Shown: positions 20,897 through 33,140 of the stretch, piece by piece
Layout of the letters: each line of letters opens with the position of its first letter
Numbering within the stretch: the stretch's first letter is position 1
DNA from: Rana temporaria
Lineage: Eukaryota; Chordata; Amphibia; Anura; Ranidae
NCBI RefSeq assembly: GCF_905171775.1
Contig: NC_053494.1
Coordinates: 155,794,115 to 155,858,114, forward strand
DNA length: 64,000 bases
Direction: 5' to 3'
Position numbers and translations under genes: made by a program
The notes under the pieces: generated by a model
What the model was told of the DNA's origin: nothing
Databases searched by the model: none
The model's input: the letters and a program-made list of their open reading frames with translations, nothing else

Positions 20897-22014
20897 TTAA
20901 CCATTTTATGTAAAATCACATACCTGTACGTAATTTTTTTGAAGTGGCTGTACCAGGGTGATGTCTGCAGCCAGAGGCATCACCCCAGTACCGTTTTTTA
21001 GAGCTGACAGTTGGCTTTCAAGTGATAACAACTGATGCAGCTAAAGAGCCGCTTGGCCGTTATTACAAAGAGTGGGAGGGAATGTCCGGCTGGCCGGGGG
21101 CGTGAACAAAGCCAGGATCGGCTTCAATCACGTCTCCAATGTAGTAACACGGGAGCAATATCACTTCCGGTCTACTTGGCTGCAAATGGCGCAGATTTAA
21201 AAAAAATCAAAGGTATTCAAAAATGCAGATTGTGGAATTTTGAATACTTGGAAGTGCAGAGGAGGGGTTTGGGGTTTTTAGACTCCAGATTCCTCCATAA
21301 AGAGTACCTGTCACTGCATATTACTGTCACAAGGGATATTTACATTCCTTGTGACAGCAATAAAAGTGATCAGATTTTTTTTCTTCAAAGGAACAGTGTA
21401 AAAATAATAAAAAATAAAAAAATAAATAGGAAAAAAAATATATATTTTTTAAGCGCCCTTGTCCCTGCATGCTTGCACATCAAAGAATATACATACATAA
21501 ATTGCGCCCGAAAATGTAAACGGTATTGAAATCACAAATGAGAGGTATTGCCATGATCGTTAGAGCTAGAGAAATAATTCTAGCAAAAGACCTCCTCTGT
21601 AACTCTAAACTGGTATTAGTTGTGAATGTCGCCTATGGAGATTTTTAAGTACCATAGTTTGTCACCATTCCATGAGTGTGTGCAATTAAAGCGTAACATA
21701 TTAGGTAACTATTTACTCAGCATAACATCTTTTGTTTTTTTTTTGTTTTTTTTTACAATATGCAAAAAAATGGGGCTAACTTTACTATTTTCTTATTTTT
21801 TTATTTAAAAAAGTGTATTTATTTCCAAAGAAATTGCATTTGAAAGACCGCTACCCAAATACCGTGTGGCATAAAATATTGCAACAACTGCCATGTTATT
21901 CTCTAGGATGTTTGCTAAAAAATTATATATTCTAAATCATTTTCTAGCAAAAAATACTGATTGTAACATGTAAGCAACACGTGTCAGAAATAGGCTTGGT
22001 CTTCAAGGGGCTAA
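20897..22014. mobile_element. Family D-related element, copy 4
   Basis: It starts TTAACCATTTTATG and ends CTTCAAGGGGCTAAAG, a mutated TTAA end. The middle carries CTATGGAGATTTTTAAGTA shared with 18.8 kb, and GACCTCCTCTGTAACTC. The conserved core of other D copies is absent. The 164-aa frame 21035-21529 has no motif and is a chance frame. Confidence 0.6.
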
Positions 22015-22033
22015 AGTGAACACCATCACCTTA

Positions 22034-22860
22034 CAAGCATGGGCGTCCGCAGAACTTTTTTCAGGGGGTGTATCATTTTAAGGTCACCCATGCAATATAA
22101 AAAGATGTATATTCTCTAGGCTATATTTATATGGGCATGGTATACCTGGCCTGAGTAATTTCCAATAAAAAGTGACGCTGAATTATCTCTTATTTAACAC
22201 ATATATCTTTCCAGTGGAAAGATATATGTGTTATATAAGAGATAATTCAGCTTCACTTTGTATTGGAAGTTACTCAGGCCAGGCCAACTACCAGTCCATG
22301 CCCATATACATATAGCCTAGAGAATGTACATCTTTTTATATTGCAATGTATTGCAATACATCTGTTGTGGCCATAATTTGATCTTGATGAAAACAGCTTA
22401 TACAAAGTTAAGAAGATGAATTATCTCTTAACATACACTGACATATCTTTCCAGTAATAGCTGTCCAACTTTCCAGCAATAAATAAATCAAAATGCTCTT
22501 CCTATCTTCTGTTACCTGTGGTTCTTCTTCTGTTGCTTGCAACTGTATATGCCACTCACTTCAGGTCAGGATTTCCTGGGATGTGATGATAAGTAGGCAC
22601 TGGAAGCATATCACTTCATGCTGGCCGGATCTACACAAAATGTACACAGACAGGCAGCCAATCACTGAAAAGGAGCATCCGATAATTGGGCCGGGGGTGA
22701 GGGAGGGACATCAGATGTGCCAGGACAGAGAGAAGCCAGATGACTCAGAAAAAAGTCTGTGGCGGACACTGCAGCTGGCAACTACAACACCTTCTTGAAG
22801 ATTCCAGGGGGGATAATTGCCCCCCCCCCCCTTGCCCCTGCCTGCGGACGCCAATGCTTG
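22034..22860. mobile_element. DNA element with 19-bp GTCCGCAG termini
   Basis: CAAGCATGGGCGTCCGCAG and CTGCGGACGCCAATGCTTG are inverted with one mismatch. A 255-bp palindrome (22091-22345) lies near the left end and a C-run near the right end. It may be a hAT-type or other MITE; no target duplication is evident. The 101-aa frame inside has no motif. Confidence 0.65.
22091..22345. repeat. 255-bp palindrome
   Basis: TGCAATATAAAAAGATGTA pairs with TACATCTTTTTATATTGCA. GAGATAATTCAG and CACATATATCTTTCCA pair near the centre at about 22216. Nested in the element 22034-22860. Confidence 0.85.
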
Positions 22861-23665
22861 CAAGTACAGCCAGGTATCCCTTTCTAGCTCCAAATGGCGA
22901 ACCGCTAGGCTACCATTCCCAATAAAGAATCTGGCCACTTCCTTTTTAACTTTAATCTTTGCTTTGTTTAGTCTGTTCATGTAACAGGTTAGTCCCCAAC
23001 TAGTCCTGTACACAATGACAGACAGCAAGCGTAAGAAGTGTAAGAAGTAATGTTTTATGCCTCTAATCAACTCATGCATAGAGCGAAGCCTCTTTCAAGT
23101 CTGGCATAAAAGGTGACTTCTTTTAAAACTCTAGACGTCCTTCATATGTCACGTCACATTTGGATATAGTAGTGATGTGAGGTAAGATGGATGAACCAGT
23201 AGGAGGCGCAGGGGACACAGAGGATTGACACTCCTAGAAGTGACATTTCTCAACAGACTTCGGTGGACAAGAACTTATTTACAACAGGAAATAAAACTTT
23301 TTAGAATAATATAGACTTATTGCAAAACTTTCTGTGTTTCTTTCTTTTGTTATATAATGGAAACAGTTTAATATAGTTTTCAGAATATGCACACATAATA
23401 TGTGTAGCCATGTTTACAATTTCTGTTATACAGTTATAGTTTAGTACTATTATTCAGCTTTGTTTTACTCTTTTTTTATCTCTATCGTCAGTCCGCAAGA
23501 AACCACCTGATGGCAAGTATGTATGCAATACCCAAAGCTTTATTTCTGGTTGCGTGTAGCATGTGTCACTTTGAGTATGAAGAAATCAGTATCAAGCAAG
23601 TATAACACACAGATACCAAAAAAAAAAAACATAGAATGTACTGCAGCTAATTATATGGACACAGG
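22861..23665. other. Non-coding stretch, nothing recognised
   Basis: Contains an A-run near 23620-23630. There are no inverted ends or credible coding frames. Confidence 0.4.
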
Positions 23666-24398
23666 GGGCCAGATTCAGATAGGTCAGCGGATCTTTAAAT
23701 CCGCAAAACCTATCTGATTCACCTTACGCCGCCGCAAGTTTTTGAGGCAAGTGCTTTATTCAGAAAGCACTTGCCTCTAAAGTTGCGGCGGCGTATCGTA
23801 AATCCCCCTGCGGAATTCAAATTCCGCGGCTAGGGGTGTCTAAAATTGAAATCAAGCGCGTCCCCGCGCCGATCGAACAGCGCATGCACCGTCCGCAAAT
23901 TTTCCCAGCGTGCATTGCTCCAAATGACGTCGCAAGGACGTCATTGGTTTCGACGTTAACGTAAATTACGTCCGGACGTTTTCGCGAACGACTTACGCAA
24001 ACGACGTAAAAAATTCAAAACTCGGCGCAGGAATGACGGCCATACTTAACATAGGATACGCCGCACTTACCCCTCCTATAGCAGGGGTAACTTTCCGCCG
24101 GAAAAAGCCGAACGCAAACGACGTAAAAAAAAGCGCCGGGCGGTCGTTAGCTTCTGAATCGGCGTAAATGCTCATTTGCATATTCGACGCGTAAAAGATA
24201 CGGAAGCGCCACCTAGCGGGCGGCCTGGAATTGCAGCCTAAGATCCGACGGTGTAAGTCACTTACACCTGTCGGATCTTAGGCATATCTATGCGTAACCT
24301 GATTCTATGAATCAGGCGCATAGATACGACGGTTGGACTCAGAGATACGACAGCGTATAAGGAGATATGCTGTCGTATCTTCTTTCTGAATCCGGCCC
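23666..24398 (+). mobile_element. Family A multi-hairpin DNA element, copy 3
   Basis: Ends GGGCCAGATTCAG and CTGAATCCGGCCC, flanked by AGG on both sides (23663-23665 and 24399-24401), a clean 3-bp duplication. The four hairpins lie in family order, including GATCCGACGG...CTGTCGGATC at 24242-24279. Non-coding. Confidence 0.92.
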
Positions 24399-24771
24399 AG
24401 GATTTCCATTGTGCAAAAGTTTTAATGGAATGTTTATAACATGTTATATTATCTATCATTTACTATATGAACAACTTAGTTATTTACAAAGACAAAGGCT
24501 TTTAAAAATATAGACAACTAAAGACTTGTTTGGAAATGGGACATGTATTTCGGTGGTGTCTCATCCTATTATGTTTGTAGGTCCTAGCTGCATGCATGAT
24601 GCATCTATTCATCTATATGGATGAACTAAGTTTTCATTACATAGAAAGCAAAGAGCAACAATAAATAGAGGCATGCATGAAGTTAAATTTCTAAGGACGA
24701 GTGTAGAGTGCTTCCTCACACACTACAATGTGGGGCGGAACAGGATTGTGAGGGTTTGGAGCAGTGACGGC
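24399..24771. other. Non-coding stretch, nothing recognised
   Basis: AT-rich. Short direct repeats of ATCTATTCATCTATATGGATG type near 24600; no element ends. Confidence 0.35.
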
Positions 24772-25290
24772 CGGTGGTAATTTTTTATGGGGGGGCAGCA
24801 AACCCCATTTATGGTGGGCAGCTCTTCTCCTGGGCTTCACCGGCAGCTTCCCCTGCTCGGTGGCGGTGGCTTCCCCCTCCCCTGCTCTCCACAGGCATTA
24901 CGGCAGCTTCTGTTTCCTCCCTTCTCTTTTCGGACAATTGGAAAACGGGTCTCACTCTGATTGGCCAGATTGAGGATCAGTGTTTCAATAGCGAATATTA
25001 ATTTGCTGTGGTAATACCTGGGTGGGCTTGTAGCGCAATGCTCTTTGCCATGAGCCCGCCATATTTCGAAGCCTATTAGAGAGTCTGACTCTAATCAGGT
25101 GCTTCAAAAAAACACCCTGCCGCTGTAATTCATGCACCTGGCATCCTGAAAAGGGCCGAACACTTGAATAGAGGGTGGCGGCTGTGGATATAGCATGGGG
25201 GTGGCGGACATGGATAGAGCATGGGGGTGGCGGACATGGATAGAGCATGGGGGTGGCAGCCACGGATAATGGGGGCGGTGCTCCCCAATT
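24772..25290. mobile_element. hAT-like element, right end unclear
   Basis: CAGTGACGGCCGGTGGTAAT, then a GGGGGGGC run, resembles hAT MITE ends with CAGTG and an inner GGCYGGTG block. The presumed right side (GGGGGCGGTGCTCCCC at 25273-25288) lacks a matching terminus. A 26-bp tandem repeat lies inside. Confidence 0.4.
25174..25268. repeat. Tandem repeat, about 26-bp units
   Basis: Three to four units of GGTGGCGGACATGGATAGAG plus CATGGG. Its minus-strand translation gives the SIHVRHPHA-type frame, which is not a gene. Confidence 0.85.
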
Positions 25291-25775
25291 CCTCTAAATT
25301 ATATTTGAGCTAATATCTACCTAGTGGGAAGATTAGGCATGGCCCATACACACCAGCCTAAAATAAGTATTTTGGCTGATTGTGTAAAGGCTCCTTCTAG
25401 GAAGGCCAGCATTGTTTGTGTCTAGCTAGAATAATTCTGTAAAAAATCCTAGGAGAACTTTATGTAATTTTTCCAAACCTGCCACACCAGTGATTAAGCA
25501 GCTGTAAAAAATCCTGTGACATAATGCAGAAGTTTTCAGCCAGTAATTTTAACTTCAAGCAGGAAAATGTTCAAGTATTATAAAGTTCTTATGCTAGCTG
25601 TGTGAAAAACTCCCTTACGACTTGACCTCAGTTAAACTGGGAAGGAAAATATTAACAGAACTGTAAGAACCTTTTTTTTGAAGGAGGAATTATTTATTGA
25701 ATGAATGTTTATTTGACCAGAAATGTGATCCAACACAATGCCAGGCAAGACTTTGATTAGCCATAAGTTTTAATT

Positions 25776-25990
25776 TGGGGCAGCACAGTGCCTTTCTGCC
25801 TTGCAACACTAGGGTCATCAATCTGGTTCTCAACCACGACACTACCTGCATTTTCTCCCTGTGCTTGCATGTGTTCTCTCTGGGTACTTCAGTTTCCTTC
25901 CACACATTAATTTGCCCATGTCTAACTTGGCCCTAGTATGTAAGCACATGAAATAGAACCTTAGATTCTTAGCAGGGACTGATGTAAATA
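25776..25990 (+). mobile_element. Degenerate tRNA-derived SINE
   Basis: CTGGTTCTCAACCACGACAC looks like a decayed B box with its 3' flank. ACTACCTGC, TTCTCCCTGTGC, TGGCCCTAGTATGTAAG and AGCAGGGACTGATGTAAAT follow in the order I know from a tRNA-type SINE common in frogs and fishes. The A-box region is eroded (GGGGCAGCACAGTG). It ends exactly where the pogo-like element starts. Confidence 0.6.
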
Positions 25991-26790
25991 CAAAAAACCT
26001 GGATTGCGAGCATAATTCATTCTGGAAACATGCTTGTAATCCACAGCACTCTCTGATCAAAGCAAATTTCATTCAGTTCCCTGGCACACAACAATGTTGA
26101 AATAATGGAATAATGGAAACTCTGATGATTCGTTCCACAGCCATTTATTCATAAGTCCACAAGTTTATAGTACATATAAAATGATTATAGCAATGTGATA
26201 AGTTGTGTAACCATAAAATTTCCATCCACAAATGGCAGCCTCCACAAGGGGATTAGAAGCGAAATCCAGCAGGAGCTACAGTGTATAAAAGAGAAGAGAG
26301 GCGCCTCTAAATGTAGCAATATAGTTACATTTAATGACGGTACAACATTTAGTAACTGAAATGGTTGATGATTCAAGGAGACACATGTAAGTATGAGGGC
26401 ATCCTGGGGGAAAGCTGTCCACATAGACCATCCTCCGCACAGCCGGCTCTCATCGTTGTAAGTCTGCAATTAGCTGGAAGACTACCCTGCAGTAGAGCGA
26501 TCTGAATGTGAGGCTTGAATCGCTCGTGGAGCTCTGCTTGGAAGGGATGACATTGATGGCCTTGCGGAGGATGGTCTATGGGGACAGCTTTACCCTGGAT
26601 GCCTGCATACTTAGATGTGCCTGTTTTAATAATCAACCATGTGAGTTACTAAATATTGTACGTTTATTAAATGTAACCATATTGCTACAATTAGATATCG
26701 CTTGTTTATCAAGTCAAAATGTATTAAAAAAAATAGCTTGTCTTGCAAAACACTCTCATACCAAGTTACTCTCAATCCAAGGTTTTACTC
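25991..26790. mobile_element. pogo/Tigger-like MITE, copy 2 (long)
   Basis: The left end CAAAAAACCTGGATTGCGAG follows TA. The right end CTCAATCCAAGGTTTTACT precedes TA. The centre is palindromic: ATGTAGCAATATAGTTACAT (26312-26331) pairs with ATGTAACCATATTGCTAC (26678-26695), and CATAGACCATCCTCCGC pairs with GCGGAGGATGGTCTATG. It shares arms with 53.1 kb. No transposase. Confidence 0.75.
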
Positions 26791-26798
26791 TACACAAT

Positions 26799-27819
26799 TA
26801 GAGTTGATCGGACACCTGGATGTTCAGGTTCGGACCCGAACCCGAACTTTAAAAAAAAAGTTTGGGTTCGGGGAACCCGAACCCAAACTCCGAACCCCAT
26901 TGAAGTCAATCGGACACAGACTTTTAGAAAAAAAAATGCGCGGAGGTCCCCCCCAAATTCAATAACCAGACCCTTTAGGTCTGGTATGGATATTAAGGGG
27001 AACCGGCGTTGGAGAGATCACCCGGTGCTGGATAGAGACAACGATGGAGCAGCGAGCAGCACCGATCGTCTATTTTCACCGCTGGATTTTTATTTGGTTT
27101 AATTAATAAAGTAATTTGTTCTACGGTGTGTGTTTTTTTTTCTGAAAACTACTATTTACACTTCCTTCATGAAATGGTAGGGGTACAGTGTACCCCATTA
27201 CCATTTCACACAGGGGGGGCAGGATCTGGGGGTCCCCTTTGTTAAAGGGGTCTTCCAGATGCTGATAAGCCCCCTGCCCGCATACCCCCACAACCCCCGG
27301 GCAAGGGTTGTGGGGATGAGACCCTTGTCCCCATCAACATGGGGACAAGGTGCTTTGGGGGGCACCCCAAAGCACCCTCCCAATGTTGAGGGCATGTGGC
27401 CTGGTGCGGTTCAGGAGAGGGGGGGCCGCACTCTGTCCCCCATCTTTTCTGCGGCCGGCCAGGTCAACGTGCTCGGATAAGGGGTCTGGTGTGGATTTTA
27501 GGGGGAACTCCACGCCATTTTTTTTTAAATTTGGGGTGGAGTTCCCCTTAAAATCCACACCAGACCTGAAGGGTCTGGTTATGGATATTTAGGGGGAACC
27601 CTACGTCATTTTTTTTTAATTGACGGCGGGGTTCCCCTTAATATCCATACCAGACCTAAAGGGTCTGGTTATTGAATTTGGGGTGACCTCCGCGCATTTT
27701 TTTCCCCCGAACTCCGAACCCGGACCCGAACTTTCAGCAATTATTCGGGTCCGGGGTTCGGGAAAAACCCAAAGTCCGTACCGAACCTGAACTTTACAGT
27801 TCGGGTTCGCTCAACTCTA
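26799..27819. mobile_element. hAT-type non-autonomous element with perfect 8-bp target duplication
   Basis: Ends TAGAGTTGA and TCAACTCTA are flanked by TACACAAT on both sides (26791-26798 and 27820-27827). The subterminal inverted repeats are long: AATTCAATAACCAGACCC and ATGGATATTAAGGGGAACC at the left match their reverse complement at 27631-27680. An inner palindrome lies at 27480-27575. GGTTCGG/CCGAACC blocks flank the ends. No transposase frame. Confidence 0.92.
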
Positions 27820-27827
27820 TACACAAT

Positions 27828-28519
27828 ATATGTAAATCACTCCATAAATTGCTGACCCTATATAAATACTTACAACAAGCAAATAAATACAATGGGGACA
27901 AATGCCATTGTCATTTCTGTGCTTTGGCTTCCCAAGGTGCCGTAGGTTGCACATTTCATTCAACTGCTCTCCACTACTGGTAAGGATATTGATATGTATG
28001 ATTGCTGCACCCTTTGCAAGTTTATGTTTACCGTAATTAAAATTACCTTTCTGTTCGATCTGATTTTCAAAACTACCAAAAATGTAAAATATGTCTCTTT
28101 CAAACTGTTACAACAGCATTCTGCTTCTGGAAATGACTATACAGAATGTTTATCCCCCTGCTCATGTTATCGAATGGTAACCTTAGCAATATCCTACATT
28201 TTATTTTAGCAAATTTGTCTTCTCTTGTGACATACTTGCCAAGGTTGCTGCACATGCACAGTAAGTAAATGCTGGGTTTTCTCACTTAGCACTTACCTTG
28301 AGAAAGTCATTTGGTTCACTCAGTGCTGGGATGAGATCCTTTGTCACTCAAGGCAAAGATGCCAAAATGCACCCTACCATTGAGCTGAGACAGATACTGC
28401 TTGTAATTCTGCACGAGCAACAGTATGCTGGTGTAGGGTATAAAAATTACAACCAATAGCTAATGCATCTAGAACTGTCTCCATTTGGTCCAAGGACAAC
28501 TGAAGGAAGGGGGAGCTGT
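27828..28519. other. Non-coding stretch, nothing recognised
   Basis: AT-rich DNA following the hAT insertion. The first bases may continue the host sequence of the pogo copy. No coding signal. Confidence 0.35.
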
Positions 28520-28890
28520 ATGCATCAGATCCGAAAATCGGATGACAGATCGTCCGACTTTTTTCACTTAATAGTTGCAAGTAGAAATTGAATAGCTTAC
28601 TAAAGTCACGAAAATTCTCGTACGACAGAAAAAAATAAATCAGAAGTGATGTCATGTGTTGTAATGTATTTTTATTGTATTTTCGGACGACAACTGTACT
28701 GACTAAATGAAAATCGTAAGATCTGGTATCGTACAAGGAAAATGTTCATGCTTGTTAGATCGAATATTATCGGATGAATTGTCGTGATCGGCTCTCAAAA
28801 GCTCTGTACTAAGGATCCAAATATCGTACGATTCTTCCTCGGACGACAGTTTTCGTACAATAATCGGATCGTGTGTACAAACTGTGCTTA
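28520..28890. mobile_element. Decayed family B-like element
   Basis: CAGATCCGAAAATCGGATGA, TCGTACGACAG, TTTCGGACGACAACTG and the closing ATCGGATCGTGTGTACAA are typical of the B-type interior and right end. Ends and target duplication are not clear, and its left limit is a guess. Confidence 0.35.
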
Positions 28891-29833
28891 GAAATATACT
28901 TTTGTTCCAAATTTTTAGGAAGCAAGTTACAATGACAATCATATGAGCTGCAAATCTATTAAAAGGTGACTTGTGGATCTTCATGGTCTCTTCAGGGGCA
29001 GCCTAACTATTGTGCTTTAAAAGTTTGATTTTAGCCACGGGAGGTGACTGTCACAGGTGCGCATTTTACACATGCTGACACAGCAAATGTGTCAGCTAAG
29101 GTTATAGCTGAAGTCAGGCAGGACTACATTTACAAATAGCTTGTGAGAGAAGAACATTAAGTGGTACACAGAAACAGTGGGAATCCTGCAACAGCAGAAC
29201 AGTAATTTAAGGACAGCAGCAGCATCTGTACTAGAGAAAGTGTGAACCTGCTTGCTTCCTACTGTGGGAAAAATGCTTGTCTTTCAGCACGCTGAAAAGG
29301 AGAAGCTCTGAGAGAGAAATCCTTATATTTTTATCCTTAATAAGAAAACAGGAGGAAACTCTTAAAATTAACCCAATGTAGTGAAGATCTGGATGTATAA
29401 AGGGAATTATATGAGGACATTTTTATTGTAAGTATTAAGGCTGAACTTTAGGCAGATTTAAAAGACATAAAATAATACAAATCTGTAAAAAATAATACAT
29501 CATTTTCTTTTTTTTTTTATGTAGAACTTATATCAGCTGCTTGCAGTCCCTGTACATCAGGGCTGGAGTGTGTGAGAATGAAGCAATACAAGGAACCAAT
29601 CAGTTCTTCTTATGCAGATGGATGAATAAGGCAGAGCAATGAGCTCATCACAGTGCTGCTTCTCCTTTCACTATGCATTCAGTCGCAGGTCCAGGACAAC
29701 CTGGGCTCAGGGGATGTGGGTTGATCACCATCAGGCTGAGGACATCTACAAGCAGAAAAAAAAGTGGTACAGGGGAAATCTCTGGATTGAAGTTTAAACT
29801 TGCAGCAAAAGGATGTTTTGTTGGTTTTTATTT
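28891..29833. other. Non-coding stretch, nothing recognised
   Basis: AT-rich sequence. A TTAAGGCTGAACTTTAGGC motif at 29438 and TTGAAGTTTAAACTT at 29788 could be worn ends of a TTAA element. No coding frame. Confidence 0.35.
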
Positions 29834-30326
29834 TTAATGGGGTTGTAAAGGTAAAAAAATGTTTCTCCTAAATAGCTTCCTTTACCTTAGTGCAGGCCTC
29901 CTTCACTTACCTCATGCTTCAATTTTGCTTTTAAATGTCCTTATTTCTTCTGTTCTTCTGTCTGTAACTCCACACAGTAATGCAACACTTTCTCCCTGGT
30001 GTGAAGAAAGCCTCTTGAGGGGGGAGGGGGCGAGCAGGAGTGTCAGGACGCCCACTAACACACAGCTCCTTTCTCTATCTGCAAAGTAGAGAGTGTCCTG
30101 ACTATCCTGCTCGCCCCCTCCCCCCTCAAGAGGCTTTCTCCACACCAGGGAGAAAGCCTCCCATTACTGTGTGGAGTTACAGACAGAAGTACAGGAAGTG
30201 AGAATTTCTCAGAAGAAATAAGGACATTTAAAAGCAAAATCGAAGGATGAGGTAAGTGAAGGAGGACTGCACTAAGGTAAAGGAAGCTATTCAGGGAATT
30301 TTTTTTTTCCTTTACAACCCCTTTAA
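29834..30326. mobile_element. TTAA-type palindromic element P
   Basis: Ends TTAATGGGGTTGTAAAGG and CCTTTACAACCCCTTTAA at TTAA targets. The arms pair over nearly all 490 bp, including GCTTTTAAATGTCCTTATTT with AAATAAGGACATTTAAAAGC and AAGCCTCTTGAGGGGGGAGG with its complement. The loop is near 30080. AGGTAAGT occurs on the minus strand (29905-29912) and the plus strand (30250-30257). Confidence 0.88.
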
Positions 30327-31229
30327 ATAGGCCAAATTGACATAGGACTGGGACCATTTTTACACATATACAGTATACACATAAAAAGTGCTAAAGCATA
30401 TTTATAATAAATGCAAGTTAATACAAGATATAGACAGGAAAACTAAGCTATTTCTGTAAAGAAATTGTATGTCTAGGTCTAAATTTATCCCTTCCGGTAC
30501 CAAGGACACTAGTTGATAAATTCAGCAGGTTTCTAACTGAGACACCTGTCTAGTCCTCTTGCACCACCTCCTCCAGTTTTGTGTTCTTCTGTAATTTCCC
30601 ATAAATTTCAGCCCTGTAGGTCTGTTAATATGAAAAAGTAAAGTAACGTAAATGTAAAGTAACATTAAAAAGTGTGAAGAAATTTTTTTTTTTCCAGGTC
30701 ATTTTGAATGTTTTAACTTTGTGTACCACCCTACATCTTGCAACCCACATGAGCGCTTCAATAATTAGAACACATGTGTGATCCTATATGACACCAGGAA
30801 TTAAACTTTTTAGCTGATTATCTCAATTCAGTGAACAAGCATTACACTTTTTACAAAAAAAATATATATATTATTCGAACAGAGCTTATTTATTTTATTT
30901 ATTATATTCAGGGCTATCAAATTCCTAATCAAGGGTACCTTTCAATAAATTACTGGATTTTTATCTGGTAGAACCTTACTTAAAACTCTAAACCTCTTCA
31001 ATATCGGCCAGTGTTTATGATCTTTTTAATTTATTAATGTTGTACTAAGAAACCAAGTACAAAAAACAAAGTCTGATCTAGATTTAGAGTCTGTCCTAGC
31101 CACCTTATACTTTGTATGCACATTGAGGGGAGGGGGCACAGTTTGGCATCTTTGCCCTGAACACTTGTTCAAGCACTGCACAGAGAACAATTATTCCCAA
31201 CTAAGGGTGCCATGAGAGAACGTCGCACC
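30327..31229. other. Non-coding stretch, nothing recognised
   Basis: AT-rich, with an A-run at 30857-30871. No element ends or coding frames seen. Confidence 0.35.
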
Positions 31230-31367
31230 AGCAGCTATAAGGACTGGAAATTCTGGATGGACCCTGTGCACACTGCTATACACCCTTTCCACTAAACTTT
31301 GAATTAAAAACACAGATTTTTAGTTCACACATATTGCAATAAATGCTTAAGCTGGCCAACTGCATTA

Positions 31368-31525
31368 GACTGGGTTCACACTATCGCTGCATGCGGCTCA
31401 CAGCAGGGGCCTGTTGGGTCCCAATTTACAGTTTCAGGTCCGATTTTAGACCAAAAGACACACAGGACCCCTGTGCAAATTTGCACTGAACCCGCATCCA
31501 ATTCGCAATAGTGTGACCCCCAGCC
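31368..31525. mobile_element. Family G MITE with TTA duplication
   Basis: GACTGGGTTCACACTAT and ATAGTGTGACCCCCAGCC are imperfect inverted ends with TTA on both flanks. About 158 bp. Inserted in the repeat cluster unit, so younger than it. Confidence 0.7.
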
Positions 31526-31629
31526 TTAAAGTAATTCCCCTCTTATGGCCAGTCCTACATTGCTTTGCCTCTGCAAATGCTACGGTGGACACCATGCCAA
31601 CATGGGGCATCAAGACATAAGTAGGGCTT

Positions 31630-31864
31630 CCAAACATGCGTCGACTTGATTCTGAGCATGCGTGGATTTTTAACCGATGGTTGTGCCTACTAACGATCGT
31701 TTTTTTCCCATCGGTTAGGAATCCATAGGTTAATTTTAAAGCAAGTTGGCTTTTTTTAACCTATGGTTAAATAACCTATGGGGCCCACACATGATCGGTT
31801 TGGACCGATGAAAACGGTCCATCAGACCGTTGTCCTTTGGTTAACCTATCATGTGTACGAGGCC
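31630..31864. mobile_element. 5'-truncated family B-like element
   Basis: ATGCGTCGACTTGATTCTGA, GAGCATGCGTGGATTTTTAA and the closing ATGTGTACGAGGCC match the right half of the copy at 51155-51550. TAA follows the right end. The left terminus is missing. Confidence 0.65.
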
Positions 31865-32545
31865 TAAGTTCATACATTCATAGGCTAGCCAATTGGATCA
31901 AAGTAATCTCTCTTATGGCCAGAATTACACTGTTTTGCCACTGCAAATGCTATGGTGGACACCATGCCAACATGGGGCATCACGACACAAGGTGGGGGAG
32001 AGTTACTAGGTTCAGGTCTGGTCACTGAACTGCGTTAGAACAGAGAAAAAAATCAATCCCCGTTTGCTGAAAAGGGTGTATATCAGTGTGCAAAGGGTCC
32101 ATCCAAAATTTGTAGTGTTAATATGTGGTCACATCCCTTTAGCACCTGTTTAAATACATGTAAAAGCTATTGGGATTTGAGCAGAGGTATATTTGTTCTC
32201 TGTTGTAACGCAGTTCAGTGACCAGATCTGAATATAGTAGCTTTTCCACACCTTGTGTTGTGATGCCCCATGTTAGCATTTGCAGTGGCAAAGCAGTGTA
32301 GGACTGGCCATAAAAGAGATTATTATGCAGTTGGCCAGCTTAAGCATGTATTGCACTATGTGTGAACTAAAAATCCCTGTTTTTAATTTCATAGTTTGTT
32401 GGAAAGGGTGTCTAGCAATGTGCAGAGGGTCCACCCAGAATTTGTAGTGTTAATATGCGGTCACACCCCTTTAGCACCTAATAGTTTAAATACATGTACA
32501 GGCTATTGGGATTTGAGCACAGATATATCTTTTCTCAGCAGCTTT

Positions 32546-33140
32546 AAGGAAACACCGTTAGTTTGACAAGATTTAGACTTGACAAATTCACTTTAAATGA
32601 GTTCCTTAGTAATAAATCATTTCAAATAACAGTATTACTTTTTGAAGATAATTTTTGTCTTGTCTTTTTTGTTTCCCTTGATACATGTAAATGAGCTGTA
32701 AATAGCACGATGCAGTTTTCAGCCAAGAATGAGATATCACGGTAAGTTATTTTTGGTTGTTTATAAAAGTGGTTCTGTAGAATTTAACAGATTGCTTCAT
32801 TGCTAATTATCCTCGGTTGTTGTAAACAAGTATAATGTAGAAGTAACGCAATATAGTTATTTGTCAGCATTGCTTCATGGGTATGGTTCTGTAAATAAAA
32901 TAAAATTTTGCTTCTATTGAACTGTAGAGTAAAAACTTTTTTTTTTCTAGATACAAGTCATAGTTTTAATTACTACATAGCGGCTGTCATTTTTCACCAA
33001 TCAACATTTGTTTTAGCAATTGATTACTTGTTTAACCTTGTACTGTGCTGTGAAATTAAATATATATTTTTTTATTGTAGTATTCGAAAAGAGTAAAAGC
33101 TGGTCAAGGTGAGAGAAAGTAGTGCTGAGCTAAGAACTTG
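32546..33140. other. Non-coding stretch, nothing recognised
   Basis: AT-rich, with poly-T runs near 32937 and 33069. No frame or inverted end. Confidence 0.4.

Larger units (their letters stand above)
31230..32545. repeat. Composite inverted and direct repeat cluster
   Basis: A unit containing GCTGGCCAACTGCATTAAAG, TCTTATGGCCAG and ACACCATGCCAACATGGGGC occurs at 31345-31620 (+, split by MITE G), 31880-31990 (+) and 32250-32350 (-). A second unit with GGGTCCAYCCARAATTTGTAG occurs at 32080-32200 (+), 32400-32520 (+) and in part at 31236-31290 (-). A foldback TCTGGTCACTGAACTGCGTT/AACGCAGTTCAGTGACCAGA lies at 32012-32231. Later MITEs sit inside. Confidence 0.75.

Noticed and set aside
21035..21529. 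164-aa plus-strand frame
   Set aside because: It lies within a family D-related element. It is lysine/isoleucine-rich from A/T runs and shows no conserved motif.
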